A program made the position numbers and the translations under genes. The notes beneath the pieces are model-generated. The model saw nothing but the letters and a program-made list of their open reading frames with translations, was not told the DNA's origin and searched no databases. Of a stretch of 64,000 nt of DNA, positions 12,117 to 22,820 are shown piece by piece. Source of the stretch: Capitella teleta (Eukaryota > Annelida > Polychaeta > Capitellidae); the NCBI GenBank assembly GCA_000328365.1, contig KB311733.1, positions 284,295 to 348,294 on the forward strand, in the 5' to 3' direction. Position 1 is the first letter of the stretch; every line of letters begins with the position of its first letter.

Positions 12117-13853
12117 TCACTGCCCTTTGGCCGCGCCCTGTTCCTCCGCGGGAAGAGGAGCCTCCTGCTTCTCCTCAATGTATCCCTCGCGAATGAGAAA
12201 CGCCTCCGCATCACGGACCCCTTGGTTGAAGTACTTGTCCATCTTTTCTTTCTTGGGCGGGAGGAACGCGTGATACGCTCTCCGCATGTTCTTCAAGTTG
12301 ACTCTGAATCGCTGTTTGGCCAGATTCATGTGCATGGGTTTGCGACTGGCGTCAGGGGGACAGATGTCCTGACGACCAGCGAAAGGAGAGACCGTCACAG
12401 TGCGACCGTCCATCGGAATGGGCAGGTTGTTGGTCATGCCTCCATCGAGAAAACGCTGCACAAAAATCAAACATTAATTACTGTAGAAAAAATACGTAAA
12501 TTACTGTGACAATAGCAAAATTGATACAGAGTGAAAAGATATGAAAATCACCCTGTCATGAATGTAAATCGGTTCTTTGCCAGTGATGCGTGGAATGTAA
12601 CTGCTTGCTAACAAGTACTGCGGAGAGAAATGATCAACATTGCTTCACTTTAGAAATGAACGCTTTACCTTGATGAGTTCATCTCTACTTTGGAATTCGG
12701 ATACGATCGAATTCTTCTTCTTTCTGGTCACGGACACAAAGAGTTTTCCCGAAGCCAGTTGGTGAGCATCGGGGGGAAGTGCCTGGAGCAGGAATTCCTC
12801 CAGGGGATCCAGAAGAGACACCTTTGGGTTGAGGCTCTTGAAGCGAACTTTACGAACATCTGCCGCTAAGTTGTAACAGAAATCAATGGATTGCTGAAAG
12901 AGACAATATTTCAATGGTCAGTCGATGCTTTTCGATAGGTCATTCAGTTTATTGGTCAATGACCTGATCATGAATTCATGATCGCTCTTGCAATGATAAA
13001 TGTGACAGATGTTTTCAAATTTTGACTACAATTAACGATATTGAAATTGATCAACAATTAATAATCAGTAGATTCCCAATGATGAAAAATTAAAATGGTT
13101 ATTGACCTCATTATTCATGAATGGAGCTGGAAAAAAAAAGGAATAAAAAAAATAAAAATAAAAATCTTATAACAATCAGTGTATATTTTTTACAAAGACC
13201 GCCAGCTCGCGTAATTCCCTCGCTCGTTATTATTAATCCTAGAGGATTAAGTAACAGCAATGCCTTGTGACAACCTCAATTTGGCGATGTTGAGTTATGA
13301 TGTAATGATAAACAGGCAGAGACCACGAGCTGGCTGTTTTGATATGTAAGGTCTTTGTTTAACTACCTTTGACCACTGCACATGTTTAGATCTCAGATAG
13401 ACCTACACCCAACTACATCAATCGTAATATAATAACAGGGCATACTGGCGTTACCTGCAGAACCTCTTCATCCGGTCCCTTTGTGGCCAACAGAGCCGCG
13501 ATCAGGGACCCGGCAGATGCCCCACAGAAGCGGTCAACCTTCTCAAAGAGCGGCCGACCCTTTTGCACGAGGGTCTTGGCCACTCCCAGGTGGTAAAGTC
13601 CGAGGAAACCACATCCACAGAAAGACAGATTCATTTCTTTCCGTCCTGTGTCTTCAATGGACGAAAACTTTTTCATTGACGGCCGTCTGGAGATTCGCTT
13701 CTTCTGTCTCGTGACTGGTTCAGAAATGACGATGGTCACAGAGCCAGGATCATCGTCACTCTCCTCTGATTCTGAGCGAATCTGAGCTTCTTCTGTCTGT
13801 TTCTTGTACGTTTTCAATCTGACTGCATCCAAAGAAGTTTCAGCACTACTCAT
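12117..13853 (-). CDS. patatin-like phospholipase, PNPLA4-like
   Basis: Four exons: 13853-13455, 12893-12669, 12617-12552 and 12455-12117, giving 342 residues with consistent phase 0 joins. The patatin core begins near residue 75: NLSFCGCGFLGLYHLG gives the glycine-rich oxyanion strand, GASAGS the nucleophile serine elbow and DGG the catalytic aspartate. Further matches to human PNPLA4/GS2 include LPPDAHQLA, SRDELIK, TNNLPI and GRTVTVSPFAGR. These serine-aspartate lipases act on triacylglycerol, retinyl ester or phospholipid. The roughly 75-residue N-terminal extension, rich in Ser/Glu and Arg/Lys, is absent from PNPLA4 (253 residues as I recall) and looks disordered. The start is the only upstream in-frame ATG. 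Confidence 0.9.
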
Positions 13854-16484
13854 GACTCACAATTACTAAACGCTCATCTCCTGTACGAAGAAAGAAACTG
13901 TATTAAACACACAGAACTCAAATCCATAAGCTATTCAATTAATTGTCAATAAGGATTTCGATAAGCGCAATTTTGATCAATACGAGTACAGAGGATTCTC
14001 AGAGGGCAATGACCTATACATCACACACAACGACGTGACGTATATGTGACTAAGCATAAATGTACACAATCCAGTGAACACAGTATGACAGAACAAGACG
14101 TACGGCTTGTAATGTGGCGAGTACAGTGGCCACACAGAAAGTGTACGAACAGAAATAATTGAAGAGGTAGCTGGCAGTATTTCCAATACAAGTGAATAAT
14201 TCCCCAAAGAGATAGCAGTATCCTGGAGCCACACGAGTACACAGCACAAGTGATGCCAGATATACTCGTAGCTCCAGCACGAGGCAGCGTCTATAAATAG
14301 ATCATGACGTAGCTCTTTCGTCATTCGGCGAGGAAAGAAAGCTAACTTATGATATATTAAGCTCCGTGACGTAGTGATGAGGAAGCAAAGATCCTCTAAA
14401 AAAAATGCAGGAGTTTCTTTTGTTTCAGATTTAACGACGAGAGCAGAGTGCGGTAGGGTTTGAAAATTTAACTTCTATACATGCATATTCACACAAACCT
14501 CGTGGTGCGTGATTTGGGCTTTCTGCTACCGGAACTTCATTCGTCACCTTCAGTTGAAAATTACATCAAATAAATTAGTTTAACGCAGAGAATAAGAAGA
14601 GCATCGAGACAAAATTAAGTATAAGTGCATTCGGCCAAAATCAACAGAGCAACTTTCACACAGGCTGCCTTCGCTGCATGTCTCCTATAGATACAACTTG
14701 CAAGTACAAGTACATGTACAAGTAGGTAAACGCCGGTAGCGCCGAACACGTATACTAAAAAAAAAAGAGTTCCATCACAGAAATATAATAAATAAAATGC
14801 ACATGCAGTTATGACACTGATGACTTTAATTAATTCAGTTAAAGGCATAACAAGCAGGACAACAGCGAATGAAACCAAAATCCGAAGACGAAATTGAAAG
14901 CAGAGAAGCAAGTGCAGCGAGATGGCTTCAAAGGCAGCAACATGCAGCAGCAACATGCAGCAGCAACATGCAGCAGCAACATGCAGCAGCACAATCGTTG
15001 CACTCTGATCAAAGTCACTCGCATTGTACGCTCGAATTACAGCCACCGTCGATTGCATAATTATGAGCGGACACGTTTCACTCGTGATGCGGGCATCGCG
15101 CGCTGTGCTACCGGCGAGTTACGTAATATATGTACACGGAGGGGGAGGGCTGGTTCAGCACTGAAATCATTGCTGTCTCGTTTCAATTTAATCCGATTGC
15201 ACAATAAAATCAACTCGATAATGTAAGGGCAAATATCCAGTGATCTGATGTGAAATGAATGTCGAATTACGGCTGTGGCTTCATACTACAGGTGTATTGA
15301 TGAGGGTCGTATACATGTAACTTGTGTGTTAATGTATTTTTTTTAATGAAGACAGCACGAAAATGAAACATTTCGTTACGTCATTAATTTGGAAGCACAT
15401 TTGTATAGCATGCATTTTGGAATTAATTTATTTGATATTGCATATCTCTGCGGTGACTGTGTACATTATAATATTTTTCGATGCAGATTACACGGTTGAT
15501 AAACTTCTTCTGATAAACTTCAAAAGATAAAAGTTGAACTTTCTATGACTTCATCGAGCGAACAAACTAATTGCATACGAACATGAATCGAATATGAATT
15601 CAACAAAATTGATGTTTGCAGTTGTAAGGAAATGAATAACTACAAACAGCTGTGAAACTGAAAAAAGCGAAATAATTGAAATATGCTCTTCAAAAGCCAT
15701 GCCAATGCAGTGCGTTCTCAATGCTCCTGCGTATCAATTAGCACATTTTCAGCACGTACGTACAGGGTTGCGAACTTTTGAGTTTTATTCAAAAAATATC
15801 TCACGAGACGAGGCAGGTTTTTGGGAATCTCTTGATAATTAAGAACAACTAAAAAAAGCTATTAATCATGCATGTAATCGAATTTTATATCAACAGTGGT
15901 TCATGGTGTTATTTATGATCCTTGCTTCCACGTACTATTAATGGTTTCCCGGCTTTTTACAAGCACAGCGCTGCGCATATCTAGCTGCGCTGTTTGGTCC
16001 TAGCGGCATCCGCAATCACTCTTCAATACAGCGAGCGAATGCATCAGTGATTTCTAACGACATTCTTGACAGTTAAATTCTACAAGAGTCCTCATGCAAA
16101 CTATGCCATAAAATTAATCAACGCTTGTTTAACTTAGCAAGGCATGAACTCCAATCATGGAAGTGTTGCTGTTATCAATCATATTATTTTTCTTCTCAAG
16201 GCTACATGCTATAATCTTAACTGAGTTGAGTAGGCCCTTAGCCTAATAAAAAAATAACATACGATTTTTCACTATCAAATGATGTTAAATTAAGAACATT
16301 ATTTCCTATTCAAACATGAACAGTACCGAGCAGAATCAGCAGATACTACCTGAAATATGTATATCATAATCATTTCCATCAGATTCAGCGGATTGTCAGA
16401 CATCGCATATCTGAGCATCCCTAATTTAAATACCGGGACATGAATATAATTATAGTTTAATATATATATATATATACATGTATG
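13854..16484. other. intergenic with low complexity
   Basis: It is the upstream region of the PNPLA gene, followed by gene-free DNA. It contains a 13-base minisatellite (14939-14990) and a TA microsatellite (16460-16476). Open frames on both strands over 14600-15230 are created by the minisatellite and have no domain. Confidence 0.5.
14939..14990. repeat. 13-base minisatellite, four copies
   Basis: Four exact tandem copies of AACATGCAGCAGC. Because the unit is not a multiple of three, it opens Gln/Ala/His-rich frames in every phase, which explains the several spurious ORFs here. Confidence 0.85.
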
Positions 16485-17320
16485 CAGGGCTCGAAATAAG
16501 CAAAATAGTTAACTCACCACATGGCGAGTAAACATTCCTTATTTTCACTCGCCAGAAATATAGCATAAAACGAACAAAATTTCATGTATTATTTTAATGA
16601 ACGTACTTGATACATACCATGTCCCTTTCTCTACAAATTTTAATTTAGGTCAATCGTCTGTGACCATGTACTGGCACATAGCGCACCTATATCTAATTTA
16701 CAATGCGTCAAAAGCATTCATTACCATCCCTCTGCCACTAGAAAAGTGTTTCCCTCTAATGGGTTATCAGTTATGCTGGTATGTTGTAATGGCCACGCAT
16801 CCACTATGAATTAGGTGAGCCACAACAGCCAACGAAGGAAAATTACAAAAGAAAACGCACGGACTTGTTGATGCCTCCTATTCTTTGATCAATCCTTTAA
16901 CAGAAATCTTCAAAAGAATTTAAAAAAAGGTTAACTTGAGTGTTAACTACATATTGGAGCATTGGACTTACCAGAACTACCTGTATAACATACTAAACCT
17001 AAGATATGACTTTAAAAAGATGTAAATGTAGTAAAAACAACAGCGGCACCACAATTAACTCGTCTGATCTGGCCGTCAACTACTCAACATGGCGTCGACT
17101 ACTTCAAACTTGCCCGCATGTTAAGATGCGCCTGCATGGGCTCAAAAGGTTCAGTTTTTAAACTAGGGATTGCTAAAAATTCTATCGCTCTAACCCTTAA
17201 CATTTTGTTTGGAGAACTAAATTTTTACTCGCCATCTCTTGACCATTCTTTATATTTTCACTCGCCAAGGAAATTTTTTACTCACCAATGGTGAGTAGTT
17301 GAGTCTTATTTCCAACCCTC
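16485..17320. mobile_element. non-autonomous hAT-type DNA transposon
   Basis: The 836-base element is bounded by an exact 8-base target duplication, CATGTATG, at 16477-16484 and 17321-17328. An 8-base duplication is the hallmark of hAT insertions. The left end reads CAGGGCTCGAAATAAG; the right end, reversed, reads GAGGGTTGGAAATAAG. Subterminal inverted blocks continue inward (ACTCACCA, TGGCGAGTAAA, TTTTCACTCGCC). The CAGGGCTCGAAAT start is typical of metazoan hAT families. No transposase frame is present, so it would need help from a full-length relative. Confidence 0.88.
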
Positions 17321-17719
17321 CATGTATGCATCTGTCAATCAGCTGTATTAAAGGCCGATCTTAGCATCAAGATGAGGTCTCATCTCTCTTTTGGGAATTT
17401 TGGGAAAAGAATTCAGAGCGGCCTCAGTAGTCATGCGACTGCCAAGTGCTTTAAACGGGGCCCCAATAAACAAAAACTAAATTCAACAGGCAGGATCGAA
17501 GCCAGGATGACAGATGAGAAAAGTCTAATTCCACAAGTGTAACTGATCTGAATTATCAGTTACAGTTTGGCAATGTTGCCCCAATAGCGGACATTGTGGT
17601 TTATTATTGAGAGGGGATCGTCGATTGAATGACCCGAGATGGCCGAAATGGGTATAACTTATGTGTTACCAATACCTGATGATGTAACAAGAGTTCAAGT
17701 TACTTAAAACACAATAAAG

Positions 17720-18115
17720 TTAAAAAATATTATTGTCGACAACAAACGGCCGAGAGCGTTCGGGTTGTGAATTTCCTGTGTTGAGAGCATGCGCAGAAGA
17801 TGTAAACAATAGCACGTTTCCTGGGCACCTGACGTTATGACTGTAGCTGTCATAAAAATTATGACTTATGATTCTGGATGAAGCTGACCATGCTGAATAT
17901 TCTCCTTTGTTTTCACTGTCATCTACTTCACAATCAGCAACAGGCAGATAACATAGCGCTGAATTGGCTTCTCTCTCATCGTTACCTTTGAAGTTAACAT
18001 TAAACTCTCGTGACAACGATTTAATGTGCTTTCGAACGTATTTTATTGTAGAATGTTCATAAACAAACACATGTGCGACCACAATGTTGTTGAAGAAGTC
18101 ACATGACATGATCAT
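17720..18115 (-). other. unrecognised open frame beside the assembly gap
   Basis: A 131-residue open frame with no family I recognise, no signal peptide and no membrane segment. It begins 34 bases from the run of N, so an upstream exon could be hidden in the gap. It could equally be chance, as no clear splice or polyadenylation context was found. Confidence 0.15.
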
Positions 18116-18149
18116 GTGATGTAAACACAGAATGGCGATTTAGCCAAAG

Positions 18150-18199
18150 NNNNNNNNNNNNNNNNNNNNNNNNNNNNNNNNNNNNNNNNNNNNNNNNNN
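18150..18199. other. assembly gap of 50 N
   Basis: Exactly 50 N, most likely a fixed-size placeholder. The tandem array starts at the first base after it, so the gap probably replaces further satellite copies. Confidence 0.9.
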
Positions 18200-19195
18200 C
18201 GTCCTATGGGAATTTTCATGGGGAGAAGATTACCTTGCAAGATCACCCTACATGTATTAATTGGTGATGAGAGGGGTCAGGAGGCTGTAAGGTCACCTAG
18301 AATACCAGGTGGATCAAGTGGATGTTTAATTTTTTTACATGAACTCGTGTAATAATCATAATATGCTTACGTAACCCACCGTCCTATGGGAATTTAACAT
18401 GGGGAGAAGATTACCTTGCAAGATCACCCTACATGTATTAATTGGTGATGAGAGGGGTCAGGAGGCTGTAAGGTCACCTAGAATACCAGGTGGATCAAGT
18501 GGATGTTTAATTTTTTTACATGAACTCGTGTAATAATCATAATATGCTTACGTAACCCACCGTCCTATGGGAATTTAACATGGGGAGAAGATTACCTTGC
18601 AAGATCACCCTACATGTATTAATTGGTGATGGGAGGGGTCAGGAGGCTGTAAGGCCACATAGAATACCAGGTGGATCAAGTGGATGTTTAATTTTTTTAC
18701 ATGAACACATGTAATAATCACAATATGCTTACGTAACCCACCGTCCTATGGGAAATTAGCATGGGGAGAAGATTACCTTGCAAGATCACCCTACATGTAT
18801 TAATTGGTTATGGGAGGGGTCAGGAGGCTGTAAGGCCACATAGAATACCAGGTGGATCAAGTGGATGTTTAATTTTTTTACATGAACACATGTAATAATC
18901 ACAATATGCTTACGTAACCCACCGTCCTATGGGAATTTAACATGGGGAGAAGATTACCTTGCAAGATCACTCTACATGTATTAATTGGTGATGGGAGGGG
19001 TCAGGAGGCTGTAAGGCCACATAGAATACCAGGTGGATCAAGTGGATGTTTAATTTTTTACAATAATTCATGTAATAATCATAATATGCTTATGTAACTC
19101 ACCGTCTTATGGGAATTTAACATGGGGAGAAGATTACCTTGCAAGATCACCCGACATGTATTAATTGGTGATGGGAGGGGTGCCCAGGGTACAAG
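18200..19195. repeat. ~181-base satellite, five full units plus a truncated sixth
   Basis: Units start at 18200, 18380, 18561, 18742, 18923 and 19103 (CGTCCTATGGG at each start, CGTCTTATGGG in the last), giving a period of 180-181 bases. Neighbouring units are nearly identical, and divergence increases to the right. The last unit breaks off near 19185. There is no coding frame through the array. The period is close to nucleosome-repeat length, as in many satellites. Confidence 0.92.
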
Positions 19196-19880
19196 GTGAA
19201 TCGAGTAGATGGTTCCTTTTCTGCAAAGACTCATGTAATCTGCCAAATCTGGCAATATACGTGAAAACATGCAAGTTCTTATCAACAGGAAGCAAAGCGC
19301 AGATAGAACTTCCGAACCTGTACCGTTTGTCGAGTCACATGGTTAAATGTTTTAATGGAATTATATACAATTTTAAAGTGTTATTAAGGTGTGTAACAAT
19401 ACAAATACACATTTTAACATACCAATTCAATTATGATTCAAGTATGACTGCCCTATAATACTTTATTCGCTCATTTCTCTCAAAGCTGCTTGACGAGTGT
19501 GCGTCCATTTTGAATTTGTAAGTTTTACAGTACGCACTGTGGATGGTTATATATATCACATCTATAGGACGCCCTGTGCATAAGGACATGCTGATGGAAA
19601 CGCCTCTGTGTGATGCTAATAACTATGAGGCTGTACATTAGGTAATGCTACATACAGCGTTATGATATTTATCGGTCTGCCATTTTGTGTCCATATCAAG
19701 ACACCGAATTTGTGAGCGTTATGATTCAAACGAATCCCGTAAGTAATGATGCACTTTAACAAAGAATTGGGCGACCCCAAATAATAATATAACCAGGGAA
19801 CAATAACTTTATGAACCGCGTAGAAACGAAGCCAATCGCGGTATACAAGTGCATAATTGCTTTAAATTATTTTTTTTATA
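19196..19880. other. intergenic between satellite and transposon
   Basis: No gene is seen. Two exact copies of GCGTTATGAT lie at 19657-19666 and 19716-19725, only 59 bases apart and in the same orientation. Confidence 0.5.
19657..19725 (+). promoter_or_regulatory. recurrent 10-mer, copies 7 and 8
   Basis: Two exact copies of GCGTTATGAT 59 bases apart. Function is unknown. Confidence 0.35.
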
Positions 19881-20942
19881 CAGTAAAACCCCGCTAACTC
19901 GAAAACGGATAACTCGAAGACCCCTCTTCGTCGAAGTGTTTTCAAAGTCCCGACGACTCCCTTATACTTTAACATTACAGATTGCTCGGATTCCTCGAAC
20001 CCCGCTTCGTCGAAAAACCCTGTTCCTCGAACATATTTTTCGGTCCCTTGAGCAAAATCGAATCGTATTCGTCGAAGTTTTTTTTTTTAGATCAAAGAAC
20101 CCTTTCGCTAATTGCAATTAACGCCACTCTGTTTACTGTTTTGGATAATCGTTTACAGAGTTCGACTCGCGTGTCACCTCTCGCATTCACGATGCTTGGT
20201 TAACAATAGAAGAGAGAGCATGTAGTGGATTTTCGATCGGAGTAAAACACATGAAGGCGTCTTTGATGAAGACGATTACAGAAAGCGGTATAGCCTCTGA
20301 TGTTGAATAGGCGGGAAACATCAATAATAAACAAACTCTGCCCATCAGTATACTAGTAAAACCCGATCATTCGTCACAACAAATTAATCAGTCTGTGACT
20401 GTCTGTCGACGAATCTCTGCGAGACATATCTGCGATAATGGCGACTAAACGAAAGATCACATGTGTAACCCTGGAGACCAAGTTCCTGGCGATCAGCGAA
20501 AAGGCCATCGCCGATAAGTTTGGAATCCCACCAAGGACCCTGTCAACTTGGTTAAAAAATTCTGAGAAGATTCAAGCGCATTATAGAGAGAGTAGAGGTG
20601 ACAGGGTGCTGAGGTCGAAGGCGGCAAGAACAAAGAATATCCCCCTCTCTGGGCCGATTTTGTATATTTTGTAGTAAACAACGTAAACAAATGTTTTGTT
20701 TTGTTTGTTTGTTTTTTTTTTTTTGTTTTTGTTTTTTTTTTTTTTCACGTGTTGGCAGCTTTAAAGTGGTCAAGGGTAGGTCATTACGCTATCATAACGT
20801 AATTTGAGATCAATATGCTATCATAACGTCATCTCATAGATCATAACGTTACCAAAATTCGTAAACCCCGATTCGTCGAAAACCCGCTTCGTCGAAGTGT
20901 TTTCGCTGGTCCCTTCAAATTCGAGTTAGCGGGGTTTTACTG
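19881..20942 (+). mobile_element. internally deleted pogo/Tigger-type transposon
   Basis: The element is 1062 bases. Its ends are perfect inverted repeats, CAGTAAAACCCCGCTAACTC at the left and its complement at the right, flanked by TA on both sides. The TA duplication and the CAGT...AAACCCCGNTAA ends fit the pogo/Tigger branch of Tc1-mariner. Subterminal CTTCGTCGAA blocks recur at both ends. A 78-residue frame at 20438-20674 starts as a CENP-B/Tigger-type helix-turn-helix (KAIADKFGIPPRTLSTWL, then EKIQ). The catalytic DDE domain is missing, so this is a non-autonomous deletion derivative. Confidence 0.88.
20788..20852 (-). promoter_or_regulatory. cluster of three ATCATAACG variants
   Basis: Three copies of ATCATAACGT lie in 60 bases, inside the transposon near its right end. 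They differ from the recurrent 10-mer by its last base. They raise the possibility that some motif copies elsewhere are transposon-derived. Confidence 0.3.
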
Positions 20943-21703
20943 TACATGTACATGCATATTTCATTTTATTTTAATGTGAACTTTAAACTAAATAAAATAA
21001 TGCATATTAACATTTTCCCTAACCTGTCTGCCTTGATTCTTCCTTGGGGATCATTGCTTATCCGGTAACATTCCGCCGAAATCAAGTCATAATTATATAT
21101 GTAAATTGAAATGTAACAATTCTGTAATCAAACATGCCATGAAACTGTTAAGTGAATAAATGAGACGACCAGCGACTTATGCAATCACATGGCCAGGATT
21201 ATATAGCAGTATATACTAGTATCCATTCCTGCTGATTATTTCCAACACTTACCACTTTCGAACGTCTAATACCCTATTCGGCCTACCGTCTTCGCATATA
21301 CATATGGGCCTACTATTGGATTTGTTATGCAATCGGCCGCCATTCAAGAGAAAAAGATTGAAGACCCTCTGTCGATCGAGCAGAAGGAGCCAAGAAGCAC
21401 TGTTCAACGTTGTTGATTTTTTAATTGAGCCCTTGTTTGCTGTTTGTGTCTGTGCGTGTTTTTTATTCTCACTCGGTTAAAACTGGAATGTCAGAACATA
21501 GGACCAGAGAAGGTTGTCAGCAGGTCGTATCGCTTCTCTGATAATTATATGCTGAGCTGTAGGTAAGCGTGTATTGATTGAATCCAGTATACTATATATA
21601 GTAGGCTGTGTTATCAAGTACACCTGCTGTGTGGAACTCTCATGTTTAATTCTGAATAGCATGTATAATTTTTCAGTTCCCAGCTAAGAGCACACTCAGT
21701 CAG
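20943..21703. other. intergenic, probable 5' UTR of the phosphatase
   Basis: No coding exon. A plausible 3' splice site (TTTTTCAG) ends at 21676, 27 bases before the phosphatase ATG, so the 5' UTR may contain an intron. Confidence 0.4.
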
Positions 21704-22231
21704 ATGGCAATAAGATCCGACCAGTACCACCTGGCACAGATCAGTGAAATACTTTACCACCACAGCGTCAACTACCCAGGATCCCCAACCCAGATACTAG
21801 ATCACGTGTTCATAGGCAACTACAAGGATGCTGAAAACATCGCCAAACTACAGTCGCATGGAATCACGCACGTCCTGAACTGCGCCGCGTTCCGCAAGTG
21901 TCTACGGAATCCGTATCCAACAGACAGCGGAATCACAGATTACGAACAATTCGAAGCGGACGACTGTGAATCATACAGCATTCTGCAGCACTTCCCTCGA
22001 GCGAGAGAATTTATCGACCGAGCTAAGCACCAAGGAGGGAAAGTGCTGATCCACTGCGCCATGGGTGTCAATCGCAGTGGCGCCATCTGCGTGGCATATG
22101 TGATGGTGGACCAGAAAGTCACACTGATTGACGCAATCCGGAAAGTGAAAGGGAAAAGGAACGCTGTGTTATGTAATAAGGGTTTCCAGAGACAACTCAT
22201 TGGCTTTGCTCGCCAGAAAGGACTGCTGTGA
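21704..22231 (+). CDS. atypical dual-specificity protein phosphatase
   Basis: A single-exon gene of 175 residues. The domain starts with ILDHVFIGNYKDA. The P-loop HCAMGVNRSG carries the catalytic cysteine and arginine (HCX5R), and the general-acid aspartate is in the EADDCES segment. The protein is essentially one catalytic domain, as in small atypical DUSPs, without a MAP-kinase-binding rhodanese module. It should dephosphorylate phospho-Tyr/Ser/Thr or a non-protein substrate; the substrate cannot be told from sequence. A polyadenylation signal AATAAA occurs at 22413-22418. It lies head-to-tail, about 590 bases upstream of TTC25. The subfamily is uncertain. Confidence 0.9.
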   Translation: MAIRSDQYHLAQISEILYHHSVNYPGSPTQILDHVFIGNYKDAENIAKLQSHGITHVLNCAAFRKCLRNPYPTDSGITDYEQFEADDCESYSILQHFPRAREFIDRAKHQGGKVLIHCAMGVNRSGAICVAYVMVDQKVTLIDAIRKVKGKRNAVLCNKGFQRQLIGFARQKGLL

Positions 22232-22820
22232 ATTATAAATTATTACCATAGCGTGAGCTTTCTTACTTCTGTCAGGTGATCATTCAGCTGTTGTGTTAGA
22301 AGTATGGAATGTAAAATTCACCGTTTCTCTAACGGACATTTTCAATGCCTTTAACAATCGATGCCACTAGTTAGGCGACTTTTTATCGCGGCCACATAAT
22401 CGGGTTTCAATCAATAAAAAAACAATAAATCAATATTGACTTTGTTCTGGTTTTGATTCTTGATTGAGCAATAGTCCGTGCGTGACTTATGCTTAACAAT
22501 CGTTGCTAGAACAAGATACCTTACTGACGATACTATACTTATTATAAATATCATGCAAGTCTTTTGGTGAATGTATTTTAATTTGCAATAACGACATTTC
22601 AATTACGTCTCGTAATTAATTTAATTAGCCGCATACTAATCTACATTCTACGAGAAACACGGTAATTACGGGCTCACCACATAGTTCATGTATTGAACAA
22701 CATTAAACTGCAGGTAAGCACGCAACCTCATAGTTATAATGCAACAACACAGCAAAACAAATCCGCCACACTCGCAATTAGTAGCAATCAGAGCAGGATT
22801 AGCGTTCATAATCCAGGGAA
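22232..22820. other. intergenic, DUSP 3' UTR and TTC25 upstream region
   Basis: Contains the DUSP polyadenylation signal (22413-22418) and then the presumed TTC25 promoter. No other feature is seen. Confidence 0.5.

Noticed and set aside
14615-15226. Several overlapping Gln/Ala/Cys-rich open frames on both strands
   Set aside because: They are produced by the 13-base minisatellite, which is read in all phases.
18200-19195. Regular array considered as CRISPR-like
   Set aside because: Whole units are conserved with no unique spacers; it is an ordinary satellite in a eukaryotic genome.
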